Below are positions 6,884-16,022 of a stretch of DNA of 32,833 bases, one piece after another. Made by a program: the position numbers and the translations under genes. The stretch lies in contig JAIPEE010000041.1 in assembly GCA_021737275.1 (NCBI GenBank), forward strand, positions 1-32,833, given 5' to 3'. The notes under the pieces were generated by a model, which searched no databases, had not been told where the DNA came from, and worked only from the letters and a program-made list of their open reading frames with translations. Each line of letters opens with the position of its first letter. Within the stretch, counting starts at the first letter, position 1. Source of the stretch: Desulfobacterales bacterium (lineage in GTDB: Bacteria > Desulfobacterota > Desulfobacteria > Desulfobacterales > JAIPEE01).

Positions 6884-8566
6884 ATGACAACTGATACCAA
6901 AAAAATTATATATACCATGATGAGCGTCAGCAAGAATTATAATAATAAACCGGTTATTAAGGATATTTCACTATCCTATTTTTATGGCGCAAAAATCGGT
7001 GTGCTGGGCCTGAATGGTTCCGGTAAAAGTACACTGTTAAAAATCATGGCCGGTATTGATAAAGAATTTAACGGTGAATCGCTTTTATCCGAAGGATATT
7101 CGGTCGGATATCTCGAGCAGGAGCCGCAACTGAATGATGAACTGACTGTAAAAGAGATTGTATCCCAGGGTGTACAGGAAGTGGTTGATCTGATCAAAGA
7201 ATATGATGAAATCAATGAACAGTTTGCCAACCCCATGTCTGATGATGAGATGGATAAACTTATTCAGCGCCAGGGAGATGTTCAGGAAAAGATGGATCAT
7301 CTGGATGCATGGGATCTTGATTCGCGGCTTGAGATGGCCATGGATGCATTGCGGTGCCCACCCGGTGATACACCGGTTAAGGTTATTTCCGGTGGTGAAC
7401 GGCGTCGTGTGGCCCTTTGCCGCCTGTTACTGAAAAAGCCGGATATTCTTCTTCTGGATGAGCCTACCAACCACCTGGATGCGGAAACGGTTGCCTGGCT
7501 GGAGCAACACTTGCAGCAATATCCGGGAACCATTATTGCGGTAACCCATGATCGTTATTTTCTGGATAATGTGGCCGGATGGATTCTTGAACTGGATCGC
7601 GGGGAAGGCATTCCATGGAAAGGTAATTATTCTTCATGGCTGGAGCAGAAACGGATCCGTCTTGAGCATCAGGAGAAAAAAGAGACCGAGCGCCAGAAAA
7701 CCCTTGCCCGTGAGTTGGAATGGATCAAAATGTCGCCCAAGGGGCGCAGATCCAAATCAAAGGCCAGAATCAGCTCTTATGAAGCACTTCTGGGACAGGA
7801 TTCTGAAAACAGGGCGCGTGAGCTTGAGATCTTTATCCCGCCGGGAGAACGTCTGGGCGATGTTGTTATTAATGCAGAAAATGTGTCCAAGGCCTTTGGC
7901 GAAAAACTGCTGATAGAAAATATGAATTTTATGCTGCCGCCCGGTGGCATTGTCGGTATCATCGGTCCCAATGGCGCCGGTAAAACAACCCTTTTTAAAA
8001 TGATTACCGGAAGTGAATCTCCGGATGAGGGTAATCTAAAGATTGGTGAAACGGTCCAACTGGCCCATGTTGACCAGAGTCGGGATTCGCTTGATCCTGA
8101 TAAAACGGCTGTGGAGGCCATATCAAATGGCCAGGAGCTGATTCTGGTGGGCGGTCGGGAAGTGAATGCCCGTGCCTATATTGCCAGATTCAATTTTACA
8201 GGCGCAGATCAGCAGAAAAAAGTGGGTGTGCTTTCCGGTGGAGAGCGAAACCGTGTTCATCTTGCCATGATGCTTAAATCGGGCGCTAATGTGCTGCTGC
8301 TTGATGAGCCGACCAATGATCTTGATGTAAATACCATGCGTGCCCTTGAAGAGGGGCTTGAAAATTTCGCAGGATGTGCCGTTATCATCAGCCATGACAG
8401 ATGGTTTCTGGATCGTATTGCCACCCATATTCTGGCATTTGAAGGTGATAGCCAAGTGGTCTGGTTTGAAGGCAACTATTCCGATTATGAAGAAGACAAA
8501 AAGGCCCGGCTGGGTAAAGATGCGGATCAGCCGCATCGGATTAAGTATCGGAGTCTTACGCGGTAA
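6884..8566 (+). CDS. ettA: EttA, energy-dependent translational throttle (ABC-F)
   Basis: This soluble ABC-F protein of about 560 residues is close to E. coli EttA (555). Two ABC cassettes each carry Walker A (GLNGSGKST near 42-50; GPNGAGKTT near 361-369), an ABC signature ([22 protein letters not shown]) and Walker B with the ABC-F DEPTN ([22 protein letters not shown]). A charged linker with [15 protein letters not shown] lies between them, where ABC-F proteins contact tRNA. EttA binds the ribosomal E site and gates the first elongation step according to ATP/ADP ratio. I start it at the ATG at 6884 because AAGGAG lies nine bases upstream; the earlier ATG at 6875 abuts the same site. It is transcribed alone and followed by a strong terminator. 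Confidence 0.92.
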   Translation: MTTDTKKIIYTMMSVSKNYNNKPVIKDISLSYFYGAKIGVLGLNGSGKSTLLKIMAGIDKEFNGESLLSEGYSVGYLEQEPQLNDELTVKEIVSQGVQEVVDLIKEYDEINEQFANPMSDDEMDKLIQRQGDVQEKMDHLDAWDLDSRLEMAMDALRCPPGDTPVKVISGGERRRVALCRLLLKKPDILLLDEPTNHLDAETVAWLEQHLQQYPGTIIAVTHDRYFLDNVAGWILELDRGEGIPWKGNYSSWLEQKRIRLEHQEKKETERQKTLARELEWIKMSPKGRRSKSKARISSYEALLGQDSENRARELEIFIPPGERLGDVVINAENVSKAFGEKLLIENMNFMLPPGGIVGIIGPNGAGKTTLFKMITGSESPDEGNLKIGETVQLAHVDQSRDSLDPDKTAVEAISNGQELILVGGREVNARAYIARFNFTGADQQKKVGVLSGGERNRVHLAMMLKSGANVLLLDEPTNDLDVNTMRALEEGLENFAGCAVIISHDRWFLDRIATHILAFEGDSQVVWFEGNYSDYEEDKKARLGKDADQPHRIKYRSLTR

Positions 8567-8580
8567 ACGACAATCATATC

Positions 8581-8621
8581 AATTAAAACGGGGCTGGATA
8601 AATATCAGCCCCGTTTTAATT
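8581..8621. terminator. Strong intrinsic terminator after ettA
   Basis: A perfect 16-bp inverted repeat (8581-8596 and 8606-8621) with a 9-base loop has a GC-rich core (CGGGGCTG / CAGCCCCG) flanked by AATTAAAA and TTTTAATT. This is a classic intrinsic terminator that could work in both directions. Confidence 0.9.
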
Positions 8622-8661
8622 GTATGTCTTAAACAGCACGATAAAAAAGCTAAAGATCATA

Positions 8662-8691
8662 TTGATAATGCTTTCCTGAAAATGATATAAG
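8662..8691 (+). promoter_or_regulatory. Candidate promoter of the ferredoxin-nitroreductase gene
   Basis: TTGATA (8662-8667), 18 bases, TATAAG (8686-8691). The predicted start near 8698 places the palindrome at 8714-8736 just downstream of transcription initiation. Confidence 0.45.
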
Positions 8692-8713
8692 ATCAGAATA
8701 TCAACTCTCTTTC

Positions 8714-8736
8714 TATCCGACATTATCTGTCGGATA
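8714..8736. promoter_or_regulatory. Perfect palindromic operator candidate
   Basis: TATCCGACA-N5-TGTCGGATA is a perfect 9-bp dyad with a 5-base centre, 39 bases upstream of the ferredoxin-nitroreductase start and just downstream of its predicted promoter. It lacks a T tract, so a repressor site is likelier than a terminator. The regulator is not identified. Confidence 0.5.
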
Positions 8737-8775
8737 ATATAGTTCCAAAAGTTTAATTAAAAACAGGGTATCGTC

Positions 8776-9687
8776 ATGGCAATAAAAACAGGAAGATCTG
8801 ATAAGGTTGCAGAAGTTATTATTGATCACGAAAAGTGTACATTGTGCGGCTTATGCACGGTCGTGTGTAAAGGCGCACCGTTATATATCGAAAATGACAG
8901 GGTCAATGTCGATCATTCCAGAATATTCGGTTGTATCGGATGCGGACAGTGCGCAGCGGTTTGTACGGAAAACTGTATTACCGTTGTGGGACGGACGTTG
9001 TTAGACGGCGACATTGCTGATGAACTTCCACCCGAAGAGACGAAGGCCACATATGATCAATTGAAATCACTATTACTTACCCGAAGAAGTATACGCGATT
9101 TTAAAAAAGAGGAGGTGCCGCAAGATGTTATCGAAAAAATAATTGATGCCGCTTCAACCGCCCCCATGGGCCTGCCGCCTTCGGATGTAGAAATACTCGT
9201 TTTGAAGGGAAGGGATAAGGTAAAGCAATTTTCCGATGATATGATCACCAGTATGAAACAATCAAAATGGATGTTTGGCCCCGTTGCTCAATTACTGATG
9301 AGGCCGTTTATTAAAAAGGAGACCGCCGAACTTTTTAAGACATTTCTGGTGCCGATGCTTGATGCCTTTTTAGAAGGTAAGACGGATGGTAAGGATCTCC
9401 TGTTATATAATGCGCCGCTTGCCATGTATTTTCATGTATCTCCCTATGCAGATTCTGTAGATCCCCTCATCGTTGCGACATATGCCATGATCGCTGCAGA
9501 GTCTCTCGGAATAGGCTCCTGTATGATTGGAACCATTGCGCCCTTTATCAAACACAACAAAAAACTGAAAAAGAAGTATGCTATCTCATTGAGAAACCGG
9601 CAGGGCATCATGCTTATTTTCGGTTATCCGAAAGTAAAATATAAACGGACGATCAAAAGAACTTTCGCAGATATCAACTACTATTGA
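8776..9687 (+). CDS. 2[4Fe-4S] ferredoxin-nitroreductase fusion
   Basis: This 303-residue protein fuses an N-terminal bacterial ferredoxin domain to a flavin nitroreductase domain. The first motif is CTLCGLCTVVC (Cys21, 24, 27, 31) and the second is CIGCGQCAAVC (Cys53, 56, 59, 63); both are CX2CX2CX3C and each should bind a [4Fe-4S] cluster. From about residue 95 the nitroreductase fold begins with LTRRSIRDF, the usual FMN-phosphate contact, followed by STAPMGLPPSD and a late ESLGIGSCMIG. Such fusions are common in strict anaerobes and are thought to let ferredoxin reduce an FMN-bound substrate; the natural substrate is unknown. The start at 8776 has an AGGG nearby. Its stop lies inside a 7-base convergent overlap with the lipoprotein gene. 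Confidence 0.9.
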   Translation: MAIKTGRSDKVAEVIIDHEKCTLCGLCTVVCKGAPLYIENDRVNVDHSRIFGCIGCGQCAAVCTENCITVVGRTLLDGDIADELPPEETKATYDQLKSLLLTRRSIRDFKKEEVPQDVIEKIIDAASTAPMGLPPSDVEILVLKGRDKVKQFSDDMITSMKQSKWMFGPVAQLLMRPFIKKETAELFKTFLVPMLDAFLEGKTDGKDLLLYNAPLAMYFHVSPYADSVDPLIVATYAMIAAESLGIGSCMIGTIAPFIKHNKKLKKKYAISLRNRQGIMLIFGYPKVKYKRTIKRTFADINYY

Positions 9688-10100
9688 GTGACCATCTTCT
9701 GAATTCGCTCGAACTGCAGACGCAGCCCGGACTCCCATGCCGGATCATGATTCAGATAGCGGTTTGCCATGAGATGGTATTCTTTGGCCTGTTCCGCACT
9801 TTGCTTTATAATCCAGGCATCAGCCAGGTAAAAGTAGTTTTCGCCGTTTGAGGGGTGAAGGCTGATGGCTCTTTCGAGAATACGGATGGCTTCATCCGGC
9901 TTTCCATCATGAATATATCGTTTTCCCTGCTCAAGGAGTTGTATTGCTGCAACTACCTGGGGGCTATTTGGAACTTTTCCGGATTCTGATTCGATAACCG
10001 GTTTAACATCCGGTTCTGAGGGTGTTGGTGTGAATATGACTTTCCCGGCACATCCTGCAAGCGCCAGGCAAATCAATATAACGGTAATGTATTTAATCAG
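9681..10100 (-). CDS. TPR lipoprotein with a non-ATG start, overlapping mrcB
   Basis: The frame encodes about 139 residues: a lipoprotein signal ending in the lipobox LAGC, a Pro/Glu-rich linker, and tetratricopeptide-like repeats (GKRYIHDGKPDEAIRILERA, then GENYFYLADAWIIKQSAEQA). It is probably anchored to a membrane facing the periplasm. The start is unclear, since no ATG precedes the signal. TTG at 10076 leaves only eight residues before the Cys and no positive charge. CTG at 10100, overlapping the mrcB stop, gives a proper signal (LIKYITVILICLALAGC). I report the longer form; translational coupling to mrcB would explain the poor start. As the partner of a PBP1B-type synthase it may be an activator or scaffold in the manner of LpoB/CpoB, which is inference from position and TPR content. 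Confidence 0.7.
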   Translation of the reverse strand: MIKYITVILICLALAGCAGKVIFTPTPSEPDVKPVIESESGKVPNSPQVVAAIQLLEQGKRYIHDGKPDEAIRILERAISLHPSNGENYFYLADAWIIKQSAEQAKEYHLMANRYLNHDPAWESGLRLQFERIQKMVTQ

Positions 10101-12417
10101 TTTGAATAAGATCTTTAATCCCCTTTATCATTTTATTTATAGCACCCTGTTTCCCATGAAGTTCACAATATTTATCAGGAACATTGTTTTCAAGAAAAAA
10201 CTCTTCTTTCTGCTCAGGACATTTTCGTGATTCTGCCAGTTGACCGCTTTCAGTGCAAATGATTTTTTTAACGATGCCCCTTGGCTGTCTGAACCATTCG
10301 CCGGTTTGATATTGAGGAATGGCATTCATGAGATCCGCCCAGATTGGCAGTGCTGCACCTGCGCCGGTTGCATGTATGGGATCACCATTATCAAACCCCA
10401 CCCAGACAAGTGCCAGAAGATTTGGCGTATAACCCACAAACCAGGCGTCTCTGGTATTATTGGTTGTTCCGGTTTTGCCGGCTACCGGCCAGGTGATACC
10501 CCATCCTGAAAGTGACCGCGCCGTACCTTCTGTTGCAACTGATTGGAGCATGGAATTCATAATGAATACTTTTTCAGGAGATGTGACCTGTTCAATATTG
10601 GTATGCCGCCGTTCAATGGCATTGTCATTTTCATCAAGTACATCCGTCAGAGATAAAGGAAATGGCAGCATGCCGTCGGCAGCAAAGGCGCAGTATGCGG
10701 TTGCCAGCTCTATGGGAATTACCTCATAAGCCCCGAGCGCCAGAGAGGGATAAGGTTTTAAGGGTGTTGAAAATCCAAATCCGGCCGCTTCGGCAACAAT
10801 TTTATCCAGCCCTGTTTTTAAGGCAAGATCGATAGTGGCAAGGTTATAGGATTTTGTCAAAGCCGTTCGCATGTTGACAACTGTTTCAGCATCTTCTTCA
10901 AAGTTTTGAGGATCCCAAACCTTTCCATCAACTTCATATGCTTTTGGTTCATTGGAAAGCATGGAGGCCGGTGAAAAACCATCCAGGGCGGCCAGATAGA
11001 CAAATGGCTTAAAGACACTCCCAGGTTGCCGCTTGGCCTGAGTTGCCCGGTTAAACTGGCTTTCACTATAGTTTCTGCCGCCAACCATGGCCAGAATGTG
11101 TCCGGTTTGTGGCTGCATGACGATAATGGCACCCTGGAGCCTTTTATCAGAAGCTTCCCTTAATAGAGATGGGTTGGCAGTCTCAAGGCGGGAAAGCCCT
11201 CGCTCCAGCGCCTGTTCTGCAGCCGTCTGCACTTGTGTGTCCATCGTCGTATAAAATGAGAGCCCCAGGCTGGACAGCGCTTCGGTATCATAAAGATCAC
11301 CGGTCTGTCCGGACAGATAATCTATAAAATACGGTGCTTTTTTGCCGGAGACAAAATATCCTACCGGAGATAAATTTTCAGACAGGGCTGTTTCAAGCTG
11401 ACTTTTGGAAATCCATCCCTTTTCATGCATAACGGTTAAAACCGAATTTCTTCTCTCCTTGCAGCGATCCGGATCTATATAAGGTGAATAGGCATTGGGT
11501 GCTCTGATCAGACCTGCAATTGTTGCCGCTTCCGCCCGGGTCAGTTCTGCAACCGGTTTGCCAAAATAAAAATAGGATGCTTCTCCAACACCATTGATGG
11601 AGATTGAGCCCTTTTGGCCAAGATAAATTTCATTCAGATAAATTTCCAGTATTTCCGGCTTTTCATACTGAATCTCAATAATAACAGAGAGGATCAGCTC
11701 TTTGAGTTTCCGGGTATATGTTCTTTCCGGTGTGAGAAAATAGTTTTTGGCCAGCTGTTGTGTGAGTGTTGAGCCGCCCTGACGAATTTCACCATGCCTT
11801 AAATTTGTAATAAAAGCCCGAAGAATTCCTCTGGGATCTATGCCGTGATGCTGATAAAATCGACGATCTTCTGCTGCCAGCACAGCATCAGCGAGAAAAT
11901 GCGGTATCTGTTCTATGGAGACAATCTGGCGTTTTTCGCGTTCAGGTCCGAAAAAAAGCATAATCTCTTCCGGCTCAAGCTCAAGCAGTGGTAAGGTTTC
12001 ACCACTTTCAAGGCCGGTGATGGACAAAATCCGATTTTCTTCAATAATAAACGATGCCGGAAATCCCTTTCTGAACTGCCCCGGCAGGAGGAAATCTTTC
12101 AGATAGATATCAAATCCGGATGGTGTAAAATGAATTTCACCTTGTTTTTCAGGGTTGTGTGTCACACGCCTGTAATTAAGGTTATGGATCTTTTGATAAA
12201 ACAGGGTCGGGTTTATTTTAAGTCCCGGATAGAGAAGCGTTATATCAGAATAAACTTTTGAAGGGATTTGCCAGCGGCGATCGGAAAATCGTTTTTCTAT
12301 ACTGAAAGAGAGATATACGCTGTAGCTGATCAGTAAAAAGCAGCTCAGCATTATCAAGATTGCCAGCGATGCTGCCGTTTTTTTCATAACTTTTTTTATC
12401 GGTATATATTTTTTCAT
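10093..12417 (-). CDS. mrcB: Bifunctional class A penicillin-binding protein, PBP1B type
   Basis: This 774-residue enzyme polymerises and crosslinks peptidoglycan at the periplasmic face of the inner membrane. A short basic N-terminus and one TM helix (about 15-38) are followed by a UB2H-like region with RRWQIPSKVYSD and a glycosyltransferase family 51 domain (catalytic Glu183 in AAEDRRFYQHHGID; RQGGSTLTQQLAKN at 212-225). The transpeptidase domain has the nucleophile Ser467 in PGSVFK, SYN at 523-525 and KTG at 648-650. The UB2H-like segment supports PBP1B over PBP1A. A C-terminal Cys-containing tail (about 718-760) extends past the transpeptidase. The ATG at 12417 has no strong Shine-Dalgarno. 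A TPR lipoprotein gene overlaps its stop. Confidence 0.9.
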   Translation of the reverse strand: MKKYIPIKKVMKKTAASLAILIMLSCFLLISYSVYLSFSIEKRFSDRRWQIPSKVYSDITLLYPGLKINPTLFYQKIHNLNYRRVTHNPEKQGEIHFTPSGFDIYLKDFLLPGQFRKGFPASFIIEENRILSITGLESGETLPLLELEPEEIMLFFGPEREKRQIVSIEQIPHFLADAVLAAEDRRFYQHHGIDPRGILRAFITNLRHGEIRQGGSTLTQQLAKNYFLTPERTYTRKLKELILSVIIEIQYEKPEILEIYLNEIYLGQKGSISINGVGEASYFYFGKPVAELTRAEAATIAGLIRAPNAYSPYIDPDRCKERRNSVLTVMHEKGWISKSQLETALSENLSPVGYFVSGKKAPYFIDYLSGQTGDLYDTEALSSLGLSFYTTMDTQVQTAAEQALERGLSRLETANPSLLREASDKRLQGAIIVMQPQTGHILAMVGGRNYSESQFNRATQAKRQPGSVFKPFVYLAALDGFSPASMLSNEPKAYEVDGKVWDPQNFEEDAETVVNMRTALTKSYNLATIDLALKTGLDKIVAEAAGFGFSTPLKPYPSLALGAYEVIPIELATAYCAFAADGMLPFPLSLTDVLDENDNAIERRHTNIEQVTSPEKVFIMNSMLQSVATEGTARSLSGWGITWPVAGKTGTTNNTRDAWFVGYTPNLLALVWVGFDNGDPIHATGAGAALPIWADLMNAIPQYQTGEWFRQPRGIVKKIICTESGQLAESRKCPEQKEEFFLENNVPDKYCELHGKQGAINKMIKGIKDLIQTD

Positions 12418-12497
12418 AATGTTTTATTAAATTTTTCAGTCCATTTAAAAAATAAAATATTAGCATAATAACGGAATTACGTCACTGTCAATAAAGC

Positions 12498-12521
12498 AAA
12501 TGGATACAGAAATGGATACAG
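12498..12521. repeat. 12-bp perfect tandem repeat upstream of the DUF2157 promoter
   Basis: AAATGGATACAG occurs twice head-to-tail (12498-12509 and 12510-12521). It ends three bases before the -35 element of the next promoter, the usual place for an activator binding to one face of the DNA. The factor is unknown. Confidence 0.6.
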
Positions 12522-12524
12522 GAC

Positions 12525-12554
12525 TTGACGAAAAGCTCCTTCCGGACATACAAT
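12525..12554 (+). promoter_or_regulatory. Promoter of the DUF2157 operon
   Basis: TTGACG (12525-12530), an 18-base spacer and TACAAT (12549-12554) make a good sigma70 match about 75 bases upstream of the DUF2157 start. Confidence 0.6.
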
Positions 12555-12629
12555 AGCCTGACCTGTCTGTGAAAATATTGACCAAAATACCATTTGTCGG
12601 AAGTACTGTCATTTAACGGTGAGAGGGAT

Positions 12630-13988
12630 ATGAGAAATTCCAGTTTTGCTAAACGGATTCAAAAGGAGTTGCCTGTATGGGTTGAACAGGGATGGGTAAA
12701 GCCGGATGGCCATCAGGCCATATTAAATTCGCTTGAACCATCAGACAGCCATGCCGGATTTTTATCCTATGCATTATCCATACTGGGCGTTTTGCTTTTC
12801 GGTTCAGGAGTTATTACCTGGTTTGCAGCCAACTGGCAGGAGATTTCAAAACTGACAAAACTGATCCTGCTTTTTGGTTCGCTCTGGGGAACTTACTGTA
12901 CAGCCGGATATTTAATTGCGGCTGATCGTTATCGAAATATCGGGCAGACAATTCTTTTGCTGGGCGTCATTCTTTTTGGTGCCAATATTATGCTGATCGC
13001 CCAGATTTATCATATCGACAGTCATTATCCCAATGGCATTATGCTCTGGGCGCTGGGCGGTCTGCTGACCGCTTTTGTGATGAGATCACAACCTGCTATG
13101 GTTGCAGCGATTATCCTCTGCACTATCTGGACCGGAATGGAAAACTTTGATTTCGGCCAAAAGATCCACTGGTGGTTCCTGCTGTTCCTGCTGCCCGGTT
13201 TTTGTCTGGTATTTCAAAACCGGTGGCGCTTTGCTGCTCATGCGGCCATGATCGGATTGCTTTTCTGGTGTTTGGCAATTTTTGAACCGGTTGAGCATAT
13301 ATGGCCTAAAGTATCGGTTCTTTATCTTGTTCAGTTTTACTTTCTCTTTTACCTGGGTGCCGGTATTTTATGTAATCTGCTTTATGATGATAAGCATAAA
13401 GCAACTATATCTGTTGTCAGGAATTACTCAATCTTTGGGGCAATAGCGGGCTTTTATCTGCTAACTTTTCCACGTTTTCAAAGCGGGGTCCGATGGGACG
13501 GTGATCCCCAGAGAATTACAGCTTCTCTTCCATGGGTGATTATCACAATTTCGATGATGACTATTGTTGTCGGACTCTCCGTATGGCAATGGCAGCGGCT
13601 TAGCAAAACAGAGGATACCCGCCATATTTTATGGGGCTATATTGTTATCTGTGCTGTCAATATTATACTGATGCTGAATCTGTTTGTTTCAGGCTTATAC
13701 GGCGGCCTCATTGCCATTTCCCTGAATCTCCTCTTTTTTGCATGCCTTGTCTGGATGATCATTGCCGGAATTAAACGGTATGACCGGTATCTTATTAATA
13801 TTGCATTTATCTTCTTTGCATTGGGGCTGATCAGCCGCTATTTTGATACGTTCTGGTCATTGCTGAACAGGTCTCTTTTTTTTATGGTTGGCGGTTTGAT
13901 ACTGGTTGTGGGCGGATTTTTTCTTGAACGGCAGCGCCGCAAAATAACAGGAGAAATTGTCATACAGCAGAAAAAGGAGGCGGTGTGA
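12630..13988 (+). CDS. DUF2157 multi-pass membrane protein
   Basis: This protein of about 452 residues has an N-terminal cytoplasmic segment of about 60 residues (with ELPVWVEQGWVKPDGHQAIL), typical of DUF2157. It is followed by roughly ten or more hydrophobic segments, and the C-terminus is basic. The function of DUF2157 proteins is unknown; they are inner-membrane proteins. I prefer the ATG at 12630, preceded by GAGAGG, to an upstream TTG at 12594. The stop overlaps the next gene's ATG (TGATG), and DUF2157 with a GDYXXLXY protein is a recurrent pair, so the two likely work together in the membrane. Confidence 0.8.
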   Translation: MRNSSFAKRIQKELPVWVEQGWVKPDGHQAILNSLEPSDSHAGFLSYALSILGVLLFGSGVITWFAANWQEISKLTKLILLFGSLWGTYCTAGYLIAADRYRNIGQTILLLGVILFGANIMLIAQIYHIDSHYPNGIMLWALGGLLTAFVMRSQPAMVAAIILCTIWTGMENFDFGQKIHWWFLLFLLPGFCLVFQNRWRFAAHAAMIGLLFWCLAIFEPVEHIWPKVSVLYLVQFYFLFYLGAGILCNLLYDDKHKATISVVRNYSIFGAIAGFYLLTFPRFQSGVRWDGDPQRITASLPWVIITISMMTIVVGLSVWQWQRLSKTEDTRHILWGYIVICAVNIILMLNLFVSGLYGGLIAISLNLLFFACLVWMIIAGIKRYDRYLINIAFIFFALGLISRYFDTFWSLLNRSLFFMVGGLILVVGGFFLERQRRKITGEIVIQQKKEAV

Positions 13989-14566
13989 TGAAGATTTTCT
14001 ATCGTATTGCGATCATACTCATACTCCAGACGCTGGTACTGTTTTTTATGATTGGTATGAAACAGCATACACTAAATACGGGAATACCTATATTGCTGGA
14101 AACACAGCCGGTTGACCCCCGATCCCTGTTTCGTGGCGATTATGTCAGACTGAATTATACCATCAGTGAAATTAATCTTGATCAACTTGCGGGAGATAAG
14201 GATTTTCAAAGACGTGACCCGGTGTTTGTTTTGCTTAAAAAGAGTAATAAGTATTGGGAGCCGGCATCGGTCCATAAAGCATATCCCGAAACGCAGCCGG
14301 ATACAGTGATTATAAAGGGAGAGGTGGAATATCTTCAGTCGCGCTTGTGGAACGATGAAACCAAAGTTTCTGAAAAAGCCAACCTTCTCCGCATTCGTTA
14401 TGGTATTGAAAACTATTTTGTACCGGAAGGTAAGGGGATGGAGCTTGAACGCCCGCAGGATGGTGAAATAGTTGAGATGGTTGTTGCCGTTGATAAATCA
14501 GGAAATGCCGGTATTAAGGCTGTGCTGGTTAACGGTGATGTCAAATATGAGGAAACGTTATTATAA
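13988..14566 (+). CDS. GDYXXLXY-domain membrane-anchored protein
   Basis: A protein of about 192 residues with one N-terminal TM helix (about 5-25) and an external domain bearing GDYVRLNY near residue 50, the hallmark of the GDYXXLXY family. The ATG at 13988 is used because AAGGAGG sits seven bases upstream and the codon overlaps the DUF2157 stop. The family has no assigned biochemical role; it nearly always accompanies DUF2157 or DUF4401 membrane proteins, and the fixed coupling here fits a two-part membrane complex. Confidence 0.85.
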   Translation: MKIFYRIAIILILQTLVLFFMIGMKQHTLNTGIPILLETQPVDPRSLFRGDYVRLNYTISEINLDQLAGDKDFQRRDPVFVLLKKSNKYWEPASVHKAYPETQPDTVIIKGEVEYLQSRLWNDETKVSEKANLLRIRYGIENYFVPEGKGMELERPQDGEIVEMVVAVDKSGNAGIKAVLVNGDVKYEETLL

Positions 14567-14591
14567 TCAATAATTTTGATGGAGATCAGTT

Positions 14592-15365
14592 ATGAAACTG
14601 GATTTTACAGGTAAGACGGCACTGGTAACAGGTGGCACAACCGGAATCGGTTTTTCTACTGCAAAGATGCTTCTTGAATTTGGCGCGAAGGTGGTTGTTG
14701 CCGGTCGTTCCGAAGACAAAGGCAAAAAAGCATTGCAGGCCTTAAATTCATTTGAAGGAAATATTGTTTTTGTCCAGGCAGATGTTTCAAAGGTATCGGA
14801 CTGTAAGAAGATCGTTGACGAAACGGTTTCAAGGTTTGGACGACTTGATAGCCTGATTAACTCGGCCGGTGTTTTTATCCCCGGACTTATCGAAGAAGTT
14901 ACCGAGGAGCAGTATGACTGGATGATGGATATTAATACAAAGGGAACTTTTTTTAGCTGTAAATATGCGGTTCCTGAAATCAGAAAAGCAGGTGGCGGCG
15001 CGATCGTTAATATCTCTTCAGATGCCGGCGTATTGGGAAATACTAACTCAACGGTATATTGTGCTTCAAAGGGAGCCATTACTATTTTTACCAAAGCGCT
15101 TGCCATGGATGTGGCAAAAGATCAGATTCGTGTAAATTGTGTGTGCCCCGGTGATGTAAAAACGCCCATGCTTGAAGCGGATATGGCTGGCCGGCCGGAT
15201 GCGGATCAATATCTTAAGGATATGATCAGTGCTTATCCTGGCGGAAAGATTGCCGAACCCGAAGAGGTGGCCGCAATAATATGTTTTCTGGCATCAGAAA
15301 CAGCGCCATTCGTCATCGGTTCGGCGTGGTCTGTCGACGGCGGGTTGACAGCCTGTTCCTATTAA
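14592..15365 (+). CDS. Classical SDR oxidoreductase (FabG-like)
   Basis: This 257-residue protein is a classical SDR: TGGTTGIG at about 14-21 for NAD(P) binding, a structural N-S-A-G (NSAG, replacing the usual NNAG), catalytic Ser in NISSDAG, and YCASK as the catalytic Tyr/Lys pair, followed by VNCVCPGDVKTPM. The C-terminal VDGGLT is typical of FabG/3-oxoacyl reductase or sugar-alcohol dehydrogenase relatives. No acyl-carrier-protein genes are nearby, so a fatty-acid synthase role is not supported. It starts 25 bases after the GDYXXLXY gene with GGAG upstream and probably belongs to the same transcript. Confidence 0.87.
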   Translation: MKLDFTGKTALVTGGTTGIGFSTAKMLLEFGAKVVVAGRSEDKGKKALQALNSFEGNIVFVQADVSKVSDCKKIVDETVSRFGRLDSLINSAGVFIPGLIEEVTEEQYDWMMDINTKGTFFSCKYAVPEIRKAGGGAIVNISSDAGVLGNTNSTVYCASKGAITIFTKALAMDVAKDQIRVNCVCPGDVKTPMLEADMAGRPDADQYLKDMISAYPGGKIAEPEEVAAIICFLASETAPFVIGSAWSVDGGLTACSY

Positions 15366-15396
15366 ATATCGAAAATCATTTTTTAAGGAGAAGACG

Positions 15397-16011
15397 TTGG
15401 ATCGCCTGAAAAATTTTATCAAAACAGCAATAATTGGTGGCATAGGTATAATTTTGCCGGTAGCGCTGACACTGTTTATTTTTAAGTGGATTTACAACCT
15501 GATCAGGGGGATTGTAAGGCCCCTGACACGAATGGTCATGGAGCGGTCTCAGATTCAGGAATTTATGGCTATCGTGCTGGTTATCCTGATTATTCTGTTT
15601 ATCTGCTTTGTGATTGGCGTTATTGTTAAAACAAAAATGGGCAGGTTTTTCCATGAAAGTCTGGAAGACAGTATATTGAAAATTGCACCCGGCTATACAT
15701 TAATCAAGGAAACCGTGATGCAGTTTCTGGGTAAAAAGAAAATGCCGTTTTCTTCGGTAGCGCTGGTAAGGGTATTTGAAAATGACACATTGATGACGGC
15801 ATTTGTTACCGACACCCATGATGACGGCAGCTACACGGTTTTTGTTCCAACCGGTCCCAATCCGACATCGGGCGTTATTTATCATTTAAAAAATGAAAAT
15901 GTACATCCGGTGAGCATTTCTATCGAAGAAACAATGCGATCCATCATAAGTTGCGGTGCGGGTTCTTCATCCCTGATTAATGCTTATGCGAGTACAAAGA
16001 AAGAAACCTGA
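15397..16011 (+). CDS. DUF502 membrane protein
   Basis: This 204-residue protein begins with a TTG codon supported by AAGGAG six bases upstream. Two hydrophobic helices (about 10-30 and 55-77) are followed by a soluble domain with GYTLIKETVMQFLG and the family motif VPTGPNPTSG (around residues 150-160). DUF502 proteins are widespread inner-membrane proteins in delta-proteobacteria and cyanobacteria with no settled function. It lies 31 bases after the SDR gene and 11 before the next gene, within one operon. Confidence 0.85.
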   Translation: MDRLKNFIKTAIIGGIGIILPVALTLFIFKWIYNLIRGIVRPLTRMVMERSQIQEFMAIVLVILIILFICFVIGVIVKTKMGRFFHESLEDSILKIAPGYTLIKETVMQFLGKKKMPFSSVALVRVFENDTLMTAFVTDTHDDGSYTVFVPTGPNPTSGVIYHLKNENVHPVSISIEETMRSIISCGAGSSSLINAYASTKKET

Positions 16012-16022
16012 GGCAATATGAT

